A stretch of 64,000 bases of DNA from Synchiropus splendidus (taxonomy: Eukaryota > Chordata > Actinopteri > Syngnathiformes > Callionymidae), in assembly GCF_027744825.2 (NCBI RefSeq), contig NC_071340.1, positions 1,247,501-1,311,500 of the forward strand, read 5' to 3'. Position numbers and translations under genes: made by a program. The notes beneath the pieces were generated by a model, which ran no database searches, was not told the origin of the DNA, and worked only from the letters and a program-made list of their open reading frames with translations. Positions 14,701 through 29,389 of the stretch are shown here, in pieces; the stretch's first letter is position 1, and each line of letters starts with the position of its first letter.

Positions 14701-16350
14701 TTTATGATTGGCGTTCCGAAACCCACCTTATCTCAGGCTGAAAAGCGTTTTTAGGCATTGTGCCATAACTTTTCAGGGAAGCCTCAGAACATGAAATTTT
14801 AACCTCCCACTATAGCAGAAAGGGTCTTTCTAGTAGTTGCACATCAAATCTAAGCTGTTTGAGGTGTTTTTCGAAAGTTATCAACACTTATGTTTGGCGT
14901 TCCGAAACCCACCTTATCTCAGGCTGAAAAGCGTTTTTGTGCATTGTGCCATAACTTTTCAGGGAAGCTTCAGAACATGAAATTTTAACCTCCCTCTATT
15001 GCAGAAAGGGTCTTTCTAGTAGTTGCACATCAAATCTAAGCTGTCTGAAGTGTTTTTCGAAAGTTATCAACACTTTTATGTTTGGCGTTCCGAAACCCAC
15101 CTTATCTCAGGATGAAAAGCGTTTTTGTGCATTGTGGCATAACTTTTCAGGGAAGCTTCAGAACATGAAATTTTAACCTCCCACTATACCAGAAAGGGTC
15201 TTTCTAGTAGTTGCACATCAAATCTAAGCTGTCTGAAGTGTTTTTCGAAAGTTATCAACACTTTTATGTTTGGCGTTCCGAAACCCACCTTATGTCAGGC
15301 TGAAAAGCGTTTTTGTGCATTGTGCCATAACTTTTAAGGGAAGCTTCAGAACATGAAATTTTAATTTCCCACTATACCAGAAAGGGTCTTTCTAGTAGTT
15401 GCACATCAAATCTAAGCTGTCTGAAGTGTTTTTCGAAAGTTATCAACACTTTTATGTTTGGCGTTCCGAAACCCACCTTATCTCTGGCTGAAAAGCGTTT
15501 TTGTGCATTGTGCCATAACTTTTCAGGGAAGCTTCAGAACATGAAATTTTAACCTCCCATTATAGCAGAAAGGGTCTTTCTAGTAATTGCACATCAAATC
15601 TAAGCTGTCTGAAGTGTTTTTCGAAAGTTATCAACACTTTTATGTTTGGCGTTCCGAAACCCACCTTATCTCAAGCTGAAAAGCCTTTTTGTGCATTGTG
15701 CCATAACTTTTAAGGGAAGCTTCAGAACATGAAATTTTAAACTCCCACTATAGCAGAAAGGGTCTTTCTAGTAGTTGCACATAAAATCTAAGCTGTCTGA
15801 AGTGTTTTTCGAAAGTTATTTACACTTTTATGTTTGGCGTTCCGAAACCCACCTTATCTCAGGCTGAAAAGCGTTTTTACGCATTGTGCCATAACTTTTC
15901 AGGGAAGCTTCAGAACATGAAATTTTAACCTCCCACTATAGCAGAAAGGGTCTTTCTAGTAGTTGCACATCAAATCTAAGCTGTCTGAAGTGTTTTTCGA
16001 AAGTTATCAACACTTTTATGTTTGGCGTTCCGAAACCCACCTTATCTCTGGCTGAAAAGCGCTTTTGTGCATTGTGCCATAACTTTTCAGGAAACTTCAG
16101 AACATGAAATTTTAACCTCCCATTATAGTAGAAAGGGTCTTTCTAGTAGTTGCACATCAAATGTAAGCTGTCTGAAGTGTTTTTCGAAAGTTAGCAACAC
16201 TTTTATGTTTGGCGTTCCGAAACCCACCTTATCTCAGGCTGAAAAGCGTTTTTGTGCACTCTGCCATAACCTTTCAGGGAAGCTTCAGAACATGAAATTT
16301 TAACCTCCCACTATAGCAGAAAGGGTCTTTTTAGTAGTTGCACATCAAAT
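8721..16350 (+). repeat. Satellite block with 3-, 7-, 10- and ~27-mer higher-order repeats
   Basis: The variant 'ttaatttccc' occurs at 10,291, 11,607 and 12,171 (spacings 1,316 and 564 bp, 7 and 3 monomers). The variant 'gttagcaaca' is at 11,121 and 13,001 (1,880 bp, 10 monomers). A stretch of about 1.47 kb at roughly 9,800-11,270 recurs at about 14,870-16,340 with an offset of 5,070 bp (27 monomers less small deletions). A neighbouring piece with 'cttagctcagg' and 'ttcagtgaagc' (9,450-9,760) recurs at 14,340-14,640 with offset 4,883. The offsets change within the block, which points to repeated overlapping exchanges. Confidence 0.8.
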
Positions 16351-19300
16351 CTACGCTGTCTGAAGTGTTTTTTGAAAGATATCAACACTTTTATGTTTGG
16401 CGTTCCGAGACCCACCTTCTCTCAGGCTGGAAAGGGTTTTTGTGCATTGTGCCATAACTTTTAAGGGAAGCTTCAGAACATGAAATTTTAACTTCCCACT
16501 ATAGCAGAAAGTGTCTTTCTATTAGTTGCACATCAAATCTAAGCTGTCTGAAGTGTTTTTCGAAAGTTATCAACACTTTTATGTTTGGCGTTCCGAAACC
16601 CACCTTATCTCAGGCTGAAAAGCGTTTTTACACATTGTGCCATAACTTTTCAGGGAAGCTTCAGTACATGCAATTTTAACCTCCCACTATCGCAGAAAGG
16701 GTCTTTCTAGTAGTTGCACATCAAATCTAAGCTGCCTGAAGTGTTTTTCGAAAGTTATCAACACTTTGATGTTTGGCCTTCCGAAACCCACCTTATCTCA
16801 GGCTGAAAAGCGTTTTTGTGCATTGTGCCATAACTTTTCAGGGAAGCTTCAGAACATGAAATTTTAACCCCCCACTATAGCAGAATGGGTCTTTCTAGTA
16901 GTTGCACATCAAATCTAAGCTGTCTGAAGTGTTTTTCGAAATTTATTAACACTTTTATGTTTGGCGTTCCGAAACCCACCTTATGTCAGGCTGAAAAGCG
17001 TTCTGGTTTATTGTGCCATAACCTTTCAGGGAAGCTTCAGAACATGAAATTTTAACCTCCCACTATAGCAGAAAGGGTCTTTCTATTAGTTGCACATCAA
17101 ATCTAAGCTGTCTGAAGTGTTTTTCGAAAGTTATCAACACTTTTATGTTTGGCGTTCCGAAACCCACCTTATCTCAGGCTGAAAAGCGTTTTTGTGCATT
17201 GTGCCATAACTTTTCAGGGAAGCTTCAGTACATGAAATTTTAACCTCCCACTATCGCAGAAAGGGTCTTTCTAGTAGTTGCACATCAAATCTAAGCTGTC
17301 TGAAGTGTTTTTCGAAAGTTATTAACACTTTTATGATTGGCGTTCCGAAACCCACCTTATCTCAGGCTGAAAAGCGTTTTTAGGCATTGTGCCATAACTT
17401 TTCAGGGAAGCCTCAGAACATGAAATTTTAACCTCCCACTATAGCAGAAAGGGTCTTTCTAGTAGTTGCACATCAAATCTAAGCTGTCTGAAGTGTTTTT
17501 CGAAAGTTATCAACACTTATGTATGGCGTTCCGAAACCCACCTTATCTCAGGCTGAAAAGCGTTTTTGTGCATTGTGCCATAACTTTTCAGGGAAGCTTC
17601 AGAACATGAAATTTTAACCTCCCTCTATTGCAGAAAGGGTCTTTCTAGTAGTTGCACATCAAATCTAAGCTGTCTGAAGTGTTTTTCGAAAGTTATCAAC
17701 ACTTTTATGTTTGGCGTTCCGAAACCCACCTTATCTCAGGATGAAAAGCGTTTTTGTGCATTGTGCCATAACTTTTCAGGGAAGCTTCAGAACATGAAAT
17801 TTTAACCTCCCACTATACCAGAAAGGGTCTTTCTAGTAGTTGCACATCAAATCTAAGCTGTCTGAAGTGTTTTTCGAAAGTTATCAACACTTTTATGTTT
17901 GGCGTTCCGAAACCCACCTTATGTCAGGCTGAAAAGCGTTTTTGTGCATTGTGCCATAACTTTTAAGGGAAGCTTCAGAACATGAAATTTTAATTTCCCA
18001 CTATACCAGAAAGGGTCTTTCTAGTAGTTGCACATCAAATCTAAGCTGTCTGAAGTGTTTTTCGAAAGTTATCAACACTTTTATGTTTGGCGTTCCGAAA
18101 CCCACCTTATCTCTGGCTGAAAAGCGTTTTTGTGCATTGTGCCATAACTTTTCAGGGAAGCTTCAGAACATGAAATTTTAACCTCCCATTATAGCAGAAA
18201 GGGTCTTTCTAGTAATTGCACATCAAATCTAAGCTGTCTGAAGTGTTTTTCGAAAGTTATCAACACTTTTATGTTTGGCGTTCCGAAACCCACCTTATCT
18301 CAAGCTGAAAAGCCTTTTTGTGCATTGTGCCATAACTTTTAAGGGAAGCTTCAGAACATGAAATTTTAAACTCCCACTATAGCAGAAAGGGTCTTTCTAG
18401 TAGTTGCACATCAAATCTAAGCTGTCTGAAGTGTTTTTCGAAAGTTATTTACACTTTTATGTTTGGCGTTCCGAAACCCACCTTATCTCAGGCTGAAAAG
18501 CGTTTTTACGCATTGTGCCATAACTTTTCAGGGAAGCTTCAGAACATGAAATTTTAACCTCCCACTATAGCAGAAAGGGTCTTTCTAGTAGTTGCACATC
18601 AAATCTAAGCTGTCTGAAGTGTTTTTCGAAAGTTATCAACACTTTTAAGTTTGGCGTTCCGAAACCCACCTTATCTCTGGCTGAAAAGCGTTTTTGTGCA
18701 TTGTGCCATAACTTTTCAGGGAAGCTTCAGAACATGAAATTTTAACCTCCCATTATAGCAGAAAGGGTCTTTCTAGTAGTTGCACATCAAATGTAAGCTG
18801 TCTGAAGTGTTTTTCGAAAGTTAGCAACACTTTTATGTTTGGCGTTCCGAAACCCACCTTATCTCAGGCTGAAAAGCGTTTTTGTGCACTCTGCCATAAC
18901 CTTTCAGGGAAGCTTCAGAACATGAAATTTTAGCCTCCCACTATAGCAGAAAGGGTCTTTTTAGTAGTTGCACATCAAATCTACGCTGTCTGAAGTGTTT
19001 TTTGAAAGTTATCAACACTTTTATGTTTGGCGTTCCGAAACCCACCTTATCTCTGGCTGAAAAGCGCTTTTGTGCATTGTGCCATAACTTTTCAGGGAAG
19101 CTTCAGAACATGAAATTTTAACCTCCCATTATAGTAGAAAGGGACTTTCTAGTAGTTGCACATCAAATGTAAGCTGTCTGAAGTGTTTTTCGAAAGTTAG
19201 CAACACTTTTATGTTTGGCGTTCCGAAACCCACCTTATCTCAGGCTGAAAAGCGTTTTTGTGCACTCTGCCATAACCTTTCAGGGAAGCTTCAGAACATG

Positions 19301-22300
19301 AAATTTTAACCTCCCACTATAGCAGAAAGGGTCTTTTTAGTAGTTGCACATCAAATCTACGCTGTCTGAAGTGTTTTTTGAAAGATATCAACACTTTTAT
19401 GTTTGGCGTTCCGAGACCCACCTTCTCTCAGGCTGGAAAGGGTTTTTGTGCATTGTGCCATAACTTTTAAGGGAAGCTTCAGAACATGAAATTTTAACGT
19501 CCCACTATAGCAGAAAGTGTCTTTCTATTAGTTGCACATCAAATCTAAGCTGTCTGAAGTGTTTTTCGAAAGTTATCAACACTTTTATGTTTGGCGTTCC
19601 GAAACCCACCTTATCTCTGGCTGAAAAGCGTTTTTGTGCATTGTGCCATAACTTTTCAGGGAAGCTTCAGAACATGAAATTTTAACCTCCCATTATAGCA
19701 GAAAGGGTCTTTCTAGTAATTGCACATCAAATCTAAGCTGTCTGAAGTGTTTTTCGAAAGTTATCAACACTTTTATGTTTGGCGTTCCGAAACCCACCTT
19801 ATCTCAAGCTGAAAAGCCTTTTTGTGCATTGTGCCATAACTTTTAAGGGAAGCTTCAGAACATGAAATTTTAACCTCCCACTATAGCAGATAGGGTCTTT
19901 CTATTAGTTGCACATCAAATCTAAGCTGTCTGAAGTGTTTTTCGAAAGTTATCAACACTTTTATGTTTGGCGTTCAGAAACCCACCTTATCTCAGGCTGA
20001 AAAGCGTTTTTGTGCATTGTGCCATAACTTTTCAGGGAAGCTTCAGTACATGAAATTTTAACCTCCCATTATCGCAGAAAGGGTCTTTCTAGTAGTTGCA
20101 CATCAAATCTAAGCTGTCTGAAGTGTTTTTCGAAAGTTATCAACACTTTTATGTTTGGCGTTCGGAAACCCACCTTAACTCAGGCTGAAAAGCGTTTTTG
20201 TGCATTGTGCCATAACTTTTCAGTGAAGCTTCAGAACATGAACTTTTAAACTCCCACTATAGCAGAAAGGGTCTTTTAGTAGTTGCACATCAAATCTAAG
20301 CTGTCTGAAGTGTTTTTCGAAAGTTATTAACACTTCTATGATTGGCGTTCCGAAACCCACCTTATCTCAGGCTGAAAAGCGTTTTTAGGCATTGTGCCAT
20401 AACTTTTCAGGGAAGCCTCAGAACATGAAATTTTAACCTCCCACTATAGCAGAAAGGGTCTTTCTAGTAGTTGCACATCAAATCTAAGCTGTCTGAAGTG
20501 TTTTTCGAAAGTTATCAACACTTATGTTTGGCGTTCCGAAACCCACCTTATCTCAGGCTGAAAAGCGTTTTTGTGCATTGTGCCATAACTTTTCAGGGAA
20601 GCTTCAGAACATGAAATTTTAACCTCCCTCTATTGCAGAAAGGGTCTTTCTAGTAGTTGCACATCAAATCTAAGCTGTCTGAAGTGTTTTTCGAAAGTTA
20701 TCAACACTTTTATGTTTGGCGTTCGGAAACCCACCTTATCTCAGGATGAAAAGCGTTTTTGTGCATTGTGCCATAACTTTTCAGGGAAGCTTCAGAACAT
20801 GAAATTTTAACCTCCCACTATACCAGAAATGGTCTTTCTAGTAGTTGCACATAAAATCTAAGCTGTCTGAAGTGTTTTTCGAAAGTTATTTACACTTTTA
20901 TGTTTGGCGTTCCGAAACCCACCTTATCTCAGGCTGAAAAGCGTTTTTACGCATTGTGCCATAACTTTTCAGGGAAGCTTCAGAACATGAAATTTTAACC
21001 TCCCACTATAGCAGAAAGGGTCTTTCTAGTAGTTGCACATCAAATCTAAGCTGTCTGAAGTGTTTTTCGAAAGTTATCAACACTTTTATGTTTGGCGTTC
21101 CGAAACCCACCTTATCTCTGGCTGAAAAGCGTTTTTGTGCATTGTGCCATAACTTTTCAGGGAAGCTTCAGAACATGAAATTTTAACCTCCCATTATAGT
21201 AGAAAGGGTCTTTCTAGTAGTTGCACATCAAATGTAAGCTGTCTGAAGTGTTTTTCGAAAGTTAGCAACACTTTTATGTTTGGCGTTCCGAAACCCACCT
21301 TATCTCAGGCTGAAAAGCGTTTTTGTGCACTCTGCCATAACCTTTCAGGGAAGCTTCAGAACATGAAATTTTAGCCTCCCACTATAGCAGAAAGGGTCTT
21401 TTTAGTAGTTGCACATCAAATCTACGCTGTCTGAAGTGTTTTTTGAAAGTTATCAACACTTTTATGTTTGGCGATCCGAAACCCACCTTATCTCTGGCTG
21501 AAAAGCGCTTTTGTGCATTGTGCCATAACTTTTCAGGGAAGCTTCAGAACATGAAATTTTAACCTCCCATTATAGTAGAAAGGGTCTTTCTAGTAGTTGC
21601 ACATCAAATGTAAGCTGTCTGAAGTGTTTTTCGAAAGTTAGCAACACTTTTATGTTTGGCGTTCCGAAAACCACCTTATCTCAGGCTGAAAAGCGTTTTT
21701 GTGCACTCTGCCATAACCTTTCAGGGAAGCTTCAGAACATGAAATTTTAACCTCCCACTATAGCAGAAAGGGTCTTTTTAGTAGTTGCACATCAAATCTA
21801 CGCTGTCTGAAGTGTTTTTTGAAAGATATCAACACTTTTATGTTTGGCGTTCCGAGACCCACCTTCTCTCAGGCTGGAAAGGGTTTTTGTGCATTGTGCC
21901 ATAACTTTTAAGGGAAGCTTCAGAACATGAAATTTTAACTTCCCACTATAGCAGAAAGTGTCTTTCTATTAGTTGCACATCAAATCTAAGCTGTCTGAAG
22001 TGTTTTTCGAAAGTTATCAACACTTTTATGTTTGGCGTTCCGAAACCCACCTTATCTCTGGCTGAAAAGCGTTTTTGTGCATTGTGCCATAACTTTTCAG
22101 GGAAGCTTCAGAACATGAAATTTTAACCTCCCATTATAGCAGAAAGGGTCTTTCTAGTAATTGCACATCAAATCTAAGCTGTCTGAAGTGTTTTTCGAAA
22201 GTTATCAACACTTTTATGTTTGGCGTTCCGAAACCCACCTTATCTCAAGCTGAAAAGCCTTTTTGTGCATTGTGCCATAACTTTTAAGGGAAGCTTCAGA

Positions 22301-25300
22301 ACATGAAATTTTAAACTCCCACTATAGCAGAAAGGGTCTTTCTAGTAGTTGCACATAAAATCTAAGCTGTCTGAAGTGTTTTTCGAAAGTTATTTACACT
22401 TTTATGTTTGGCGTTCCGAAACCCACCTTATCTCAGGCTGAAAAGCGTTTTTACGCATTGTGCCATAACTTTTCAGGGAAGCTTCAGAACATGAAATTTT
22501 AACCTCCCACTATAGCAGAAAGGGTCTTTCTAGTAGTTGCACATCAAATCTAAGCTGTCTGAAGTGTTTTTCGAAAGTTATCAACACTTTTATGTTTGGC
22601 GTTCCGAAACCCACCTTATCTCTGGCTGAAAAGCGCTTTTGTGCATTGTGCCATAACTTTTCAGGGAAGCTTCAGAACATGAAATTTTAACCTCCCATTA
22701 TAGTAGAAAGGGTCTTTCTAGTAGTTGCACATCAAATGTAAGCTGTCTGAAGTGTTTTTCGAAAGTTAGCAACACTTTTATATTTGGCGTTCCGAAACCC
22801 ACCTTATCTCAGGCTGAAAAGCGTTTTTGTGCACTCTGCCATAACCTTTCAGGGAAGCTTCAGAACATGAAATTTTAACCTCCCACTATAGCAGAAAGGG
22901 TCTTTTTAGTAGTTGCACATCAAATCTACGCTGTCTGAAGTGTTTTTTGAAAGATATCAACACTTTTATGTTTGGCGTTCCGAGACCCACCTTCTCTCAG
23001 GCTGGAAAGGGTTTTTGTGCATTGTGCCATAACTTTTAAGGGAAGCTTCAGAACATGAAATTTTAACTTCCCACTATAGCAGAAAGTGTCTTTCTATTAG
23101 TTGCACATCAAATCTAAGCTGTCTGAAGTGTTTTTCGAAAGTTATCAACACTTTTATGTTTGGCGTTCCGAAACCCACCTTATCTCAGGCTGAAAAGCGT
23201 TTTTACACATTGTGCCATAACTTTTGAGGGAAGCTTCAGTACATGCAATTTTAACCTCCCACTATCGCAGAAAGGGTCTTTCTAGTAGTTGCACATCAAA
23301 TCGAAGCTGCCTGAAGTGTTTTTCGAAAGTTATCAACACTTTGATGTTTGGCCTTCCGAAACCCACCTTATCTCAGGCTGAAAAGCGTTTTTGTGCATTG
23401 TGCCATAACTTTTCAGGGAAGCTTCAGAACATGAAATTTTAACCCCCCACTATAGCAGAATGGGTCTTTTAGTAGTTGCACATCAAATCTAAGCTGTCTG
23501 AAGTGTTTTTCGAAAGTTATTAACACTTTTATGATTGGCGTTCCGAAACCCACCTTATCTCAGGCTGAAAAGCGTTTTTAGGCATTGTGCCATAACTTTT
23601 CAGGGAAGCTTCAGAACATGAAATTTTAAACTCCCACTATAGCAGAAAGGGTCTTTCTAGTAGTTGCACATAAAATCTACGCTGTCTGAAGTGTTTTTCG
23701 AAAGTTATTTACACTTTTATGTTTGGCGTTCCGAAACCCACCTTATCTCAGGCTGAAAAGCGTTTTTGTGCATTGTGCCATAACTTTTCAGGGAAGCTTC
23801 AGAACATGAAATTTTAACCTCCCATTATAGTAGAAAGGGTCTTTCTAGTAGTTGCACATCAAATGTAAGCTGTCTGAAGTGTTTTTCGAAAGTTAGCAAC
23901 ACTTTTATGTTTGGCGTTCCGAAACCCACCTTATCTCAGGCTGAAAAGCGTTTTTGTGCACTCTGCCATAACCTTTCAGGGAAGCTTCAGAACATGAAAT
24001 TTTAGCCTCCCACTATAGCAGAAAGGGTCTTTTTAGTAGTTGCACATCAAATCTACGCTGTCTGAAGTGTTTTTTGAAAGTTATCAACACTTTTATGTTT
24101 GGCGATCCGAAACCCACCTTATCTCTGGCTGAAAAGCGCTTTTGTGCATTGTGCCATAACTTTTCAGGGAAGCTTCAGAACATGAAATTTTAACCTCCCA
24201 TTATAGTAGAAAGGGTCTTTCTAGTAGTTGCACATCAAATGTAAGCTGTCTGAAGTGTTTTTCGAAAGTTAGCAACACTTTTATGTTTGGCGTTCCGAAA
24301 ACCACCTTATCTCAGGCTGAAAAGCGTTTTTGTGCACTCTGCCATAACCTTTCAGGGAAGCTTCAGAACATGAAATTTTAACCTCCCACTATAGCAGAAA
24401 GGGTCTTTTTAGTAGTTGCACATCAAATCTACGCTGTCTGAAGTGTTTTTTGAACGATATCAACACTTTTATGTTTGGCGTTCCGAGACCCACCTTCTCT
24501 CAGGCTGGAAAGGGTTTTTGTGCATTGTGCCATAACTTTTAAGGGAAGCTTCAGAACATGAAATTTTAACTTCCCACTATAGCAGAAAGTGTCTTTCTAT
24601 TAGTTGCACATCAAATCTAAGCTGTCTGAAGTGTTTTTCGAAAGTTATCAACACTTTTATGTTTGGCGTTCCGAAACCCACCTTATCTCTGGCTGAAAAG
24701 CGTTTTTGTGCATTGTGCCATAACTTTTCAGGGAAGCTTCAGAACATGAAATTTTAACCTCCCATTATAGCAGAAAGGGTCTTTCTAGTAATTGCACATC
24801 AAATCTAAGCTGTCTGAAGTGTTTTTCGAAAGTTATCAACACTTTTATGTTTGGCGTTCCGAAACCCACCTTATCTCAAGCTGAAAAGCCTTTTTGTGCA
24901 TTGTGCCATAACTTTTAAGGGAAGCTTCAGAACATGAAATTTTAAACTCCCACTATAGCAGAAAGGGTCTTTCTAGTAGTTGCACATCAAATCTAAGCTG
25001 TCTGAAGTGTTTTTCGAAAGTTATTTACACTTTTATGTTTGGCGTTCCGAAACCCACCTTATCTCAGGCTGAAAAGCGTTTTTACGCATTGTGCCATAAC
25101 TTTTCAGGGAAGCTTCAGAACATGAAATTTTAACCTCCCACTATAGCAGAAAGGGTCTTTCTAGTAGTTGCACATCAAATCTAAGCTGTCTGAAGTGTTT
25201 TTCGAAAGTTATCAACACTTTTATGTTTGGCGTTCCGAAACCCACCTTATCTCTGGCTGAAAAGCGCTTTTGTGCATTGTGCCATAACTTTTCAGGGAAG

Positions 25301-28300
25301 CTTCAGAACATGAAATTTTAACCTCCCATTATAGTAGAAAGGGTCTTTCTAGTAGTTGCACATCAAATGTAAGCTGTCTGAAGTGTTTTTCGAAAGTTAG
25401 CAACACTTTTATATTTGGCGTTCCGAAACCCACCTTATCTCAGGCTGAAAAGCGTTTTTGTGCACTCTGCCATAACCTTTCAGGGAAGCTTCAGAACATG
25501 AAATTTTAACCTCCCACTATAGCAGAAAGGGTCTTTTTAGTAGTTGCACATCAAATCTACGCTGTCTGAAGTGTTTTTTGAAAGATATCAACACTTTTAT
25601 GTTTGGCGTTCCGAGACCCACCTTCTCTCAGGCTGGAAAGGGTTTTTGTGCATTGTGCCATAACTTTTAAGGGAAGCTTCAGAACATGAAATTTTAACTT
25701 CCCACTATAGCAGAAAGTGTCTTTCTATTAGTTGCACATCAAATCTAAGCTGTCTGAAGTGTTTTTCGAAAGTTATCAACACTTTTATGTTTGGCGTTCC
25801 GAAACCCACCTTATCTCAGGCTGAAAAGCGTTTTTACACATTGTGCCATAACTTTTCAGGGAAGCTTCAGTACATGCAATTTTAACCTCCCACTATCGCA
25901 GAAAGGGTCTTTCTAGTAGTTGCACATCAAATCTAAGCTGCCTGAAGTGTTTTTCGAAAGTTATCAACACTTTGATGTTTGGCCTTCCGAAACCCACCTT
26001 ATCTCAGGCTGAAAAGCGTTTTTGTGCATTGTGCCATAACTTTTCAGGGAAGCTTCAGAACATGAAATTTTAACCCCCCACTATAGCAGAATGGGTCTTT
26101 CTAGTAGTTGCACATCAAATCTAAGCTGTCTGAAGTGTTTTTCGAAAGTTATTAACACTTTTATGTTTGGCGTTCCGAAACCCACCTTATGTCAGGCTGA
26201 AAAGCGTTTTGGTTTATTGTGCCATAACCTTTCAGGGAAGCTTCAGAACATGAAATTTTAACCTCCCACTATAGCAGAAAGGGTCTTTCTATTAGTTGCA
26301 CATCAAATCTAAGCTGTCTGAAGTGTTTTTCGAAAGTTATCAACACTTTTATGTTTGGCGTTCCGAAACCCACCTTATCTCAGGCTGAAAAGCGTTTTTG
26401 TGCATTGTGCCATAACTTTTCAGGGAAGCTTCAGTACATGAAATTTTAACCTCCCACTATCGCAGAAAGGGTCTTTCTAGTAGTTGCACATCAAATCTAA
26501 GCTGTCTGAAGTGTTTTTCGAAAGTTATCAACACTTTTATGTTTGGCGTTCCGAAACCCACCTTATCTCAGGCTGAAAAGCGTTTTTGTGCATTGTGCCA
26601 TAACTTTTCAGTGAAGCTTCAGAACATGAACTTTTAAACTCCCACTATAGCAGAAAGGGTCTTTTAGTAGTTGCACATCAAATCTAAGCTGTCTGAAGTG
26701 TTTTTCGAAAGTTATTAACACTTTTATGATTGGCGTTCCGAAACCCACCTTATCTCAGGCTGAAAAGCGTTTTTAGGCATTGTGCCATAACTTTTCAGGG
26801 AAGCCTCAGAACATGAAATTTTAACCTCCCACTATAGCAGAAAGGGTCTTTCTAGTAGTTGCACATCAAATCTAAGCTGTCTGAAGTGTTTTTCGAAAGT
26901 TATCAACACTTATGTTTGGCGTTCCGAAACCCACCTTATCTCAGGCTGAAAAGCGTTTTTGTGCATTGTGCCATAACTTTTCAGGGAAGCTTCAGAACAT
27001 GAAATTTTAACCTCCCTCTATTGCAGAAAGGGTCTTTCTAGTAGTTGCACATCAAATCTAAGCTGTCTGAAGTGTTTTTCGAAAGTTATCAACACTTTTA
27101 TGTTTGGCGTTCCGAAACCCACCTTATCTCAGGATGAAAAGCGTTTTTGTGCATTGTGTCATAACTTTTCAGGGAAGCTTCAGAACATGAAATTTTAACC
27201 TCCCACTATACCAGAAAGGGTCTTTCTAGTAGTTGCACATCAAATCTAAGCTGTCTGAAGTGTTTTTCGAAAGTTATCAACACTTTTATGTTTGGCGTTC
27301 CGAAACCCACCTTATGTCAGGCTGAAAAGCGTTTTTGTGCATTGTGCCATAACTTTTAAGGGAAGCTTCAGAACATGAAATTTTAATTTCCCACTATAGC
27401 AGAAAGGGTCTTTTGAGTAGTTGCACATCAAATCTAAGCTGTCTGAAGTGTTTTTCGAAAGTTATTAACACTTTTATGTTTGGCGTTCCGAAACCCACCT
27501 TATCTCAGGCTGAAAAGCGTTTTTACGCATTGTGCCATAACTTTTCAGGGAAGCTTCAGAACATGAAATTTTAACCTCCCACTATACCAGAAAGGGTCTT
27601 TCTAGTAGTTGCACATCAAATCTAAGCTGTCTGAAGTGTTTTTCGAAAGTTATCAACACTTTTATGTTTGGCGTTCCGAAACCCACCTTATCTCAAGCTG
27701 AAAAGCCTTTTTGTGCATTGTGCCATAACTTTTAAGGGAAGCTTCAGAACATGAAATTTTAAACTCCCACTATAGCAGAAAGGGTCTTTCTAGTAGTTGC
27801 ACATCAAATCTAAGCTGTCTGAAGTGTTTTTCGAAAGTTATTTACACTTTTATGTTTGACGTTCCGAAACCCACCTTATCTCAGGCTGAAAAGCGTTTTT
27901 ACGCATTGTGCCATAACTTTTCAGGGAAGCTTCAGAACATGAAATTTTAACCTCCCACTATAGCAGAAAGGGTCTTTCTAGTAGTTGCACATCAAATCTA
28001 AGCTGTCTGAAGTGTTTTTCGAAAGTTATCAACACTTTTATGTTTGGCGTTCCGAAACCCACCTTATCTCTGGCTGAAAAGCGTTTTTGTGCATTGTGCC
28101 ATAACTTTTCAGGGAAGCTTCAGAACATGAAATTTTAACCTCCCATTATAGTAGAAAGGGTCTTTCTAGTAGTTGCACATAAAATGTAAGCTGTCTGAAG
28201 TGTTTTTCGAAAGTTATCAACACTTTTATGTTTGGCGTTCCGAAACCCACCTTATCTCAGGCTGAAAAGCGTTTTTGTGCACTCTGCCATAACCTTTCAG

Positions 28301-29389
28301 GGAAGCTTCAGAACATGAAATTTTAACCTCCCACTATAGCAGAAAGGGTCTTTTTAGTAGTTGCACATCAAATCTACGCTGTCTGAAGTGTTTTTTGAAA
28401 GATATCAACACTTTTATGTTTGGCGTTCCGAGACCCACCTTCTCTCAGGCTGAAAAGGGTTTTTGTGCATTGTGCCATAACTATTAAGGGGAGCTTCAGA
28501 ACATGAAATTTTAACTTCCCACTATAGCAGAAAGGGTCTTTCTATTAGTTGCACATCAAATCTAAGCTGTCTGAAGTGTTTTTCGAAAGTTATCAACACT
28601 TTTATGTTTGGCGTTCCGAAACCCACCTTACCTCAGGCTGAAAAGCGTTTTTACACATTGTGCCATAACTTTTCAGGGAAGCTTCAGAACATGAAATTTT
28701 AACCTCCCACTATTGCAGAAAGGGGCTTTCGAGTAGTTGCACATCAAATCTAGGCTGTCTGAAGTGTTTTTCGAAAGTTATCAACACTTTTATGTTTTGC
28801 GTTCCGAAACCCACCTTATCTCAGGCTGAAAAGCGTTTTTGTGCATTGTGCCATAACTTTTCAGGGAAGCTTCAGAACATGAAATTTTAACCTCCCACTA
28901 TAGCAGAAAGGGTCTTTCTAGTAGTTGCACATCAAATCTAAGCTGTCTGAAGTGTTTTTCGAAAGTTACCAACACTTTTATGTTTGGCGTTCCGAAACCC
29001 ACCTTATCTCTGGCTGAAAAGCGTTTTTGTGCATTGTGCCATAACTTTTCAGGGAAGCTTCAGAACATGAAATTTTAACCCCCCACTATAGCAGAAAGGG
29101 TCTTTCTAGTAGTTGCACATCAAATCTAAGCTGTCTGAAGTGTTTTTCGAAAGTTATCAACACTTTTATGTTTGGCATTCCGAAACCCACCGTATCTCAG
29201 GCTGAAAAGCGTTTATGTGCATTGTGCCATAACTTTTCAGGGAAGCTTCAGAACATGATATTTTAACCTTCCACTATAGCAGAAAGGGTCTTTCTAGTAG
29301 TTGCACATCAAATCTAAGCTGTCTGAAGTGTTTTTCGAAAGTTATCAACACTTTTTTATGTTTGGCGTTCCGAAATCCACCTTATCTCA
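16351..29389 (+). repeat. Satellite block dominated by a 14-mer (~2.63 kb) higher-order repeat
   Basis: The variant 'gatgaaaagc' at 15,111 recurs at 17,740 (2,629 bp). A set of variants at 21,120-23,466 ('gttagcaaca', 'gcgatccgaa', 'gttccgaaaaccacc', 'gtacatgcaa') is repeated at 23,751-26,097 with a constant 2,631-bp offset, which is 14 monomers less 1 bp. The two copies stop agreeing at 23,467 and 26,098. The segment near 20,220-20,760 also recurs near 26,610-27,150 (offset about 6,389 bp, 34 monomers less 3). A second variant set, with 'gagacccaccttctctc' and 'gaaagggtttttg', is interspersed. Confidence 0.82.
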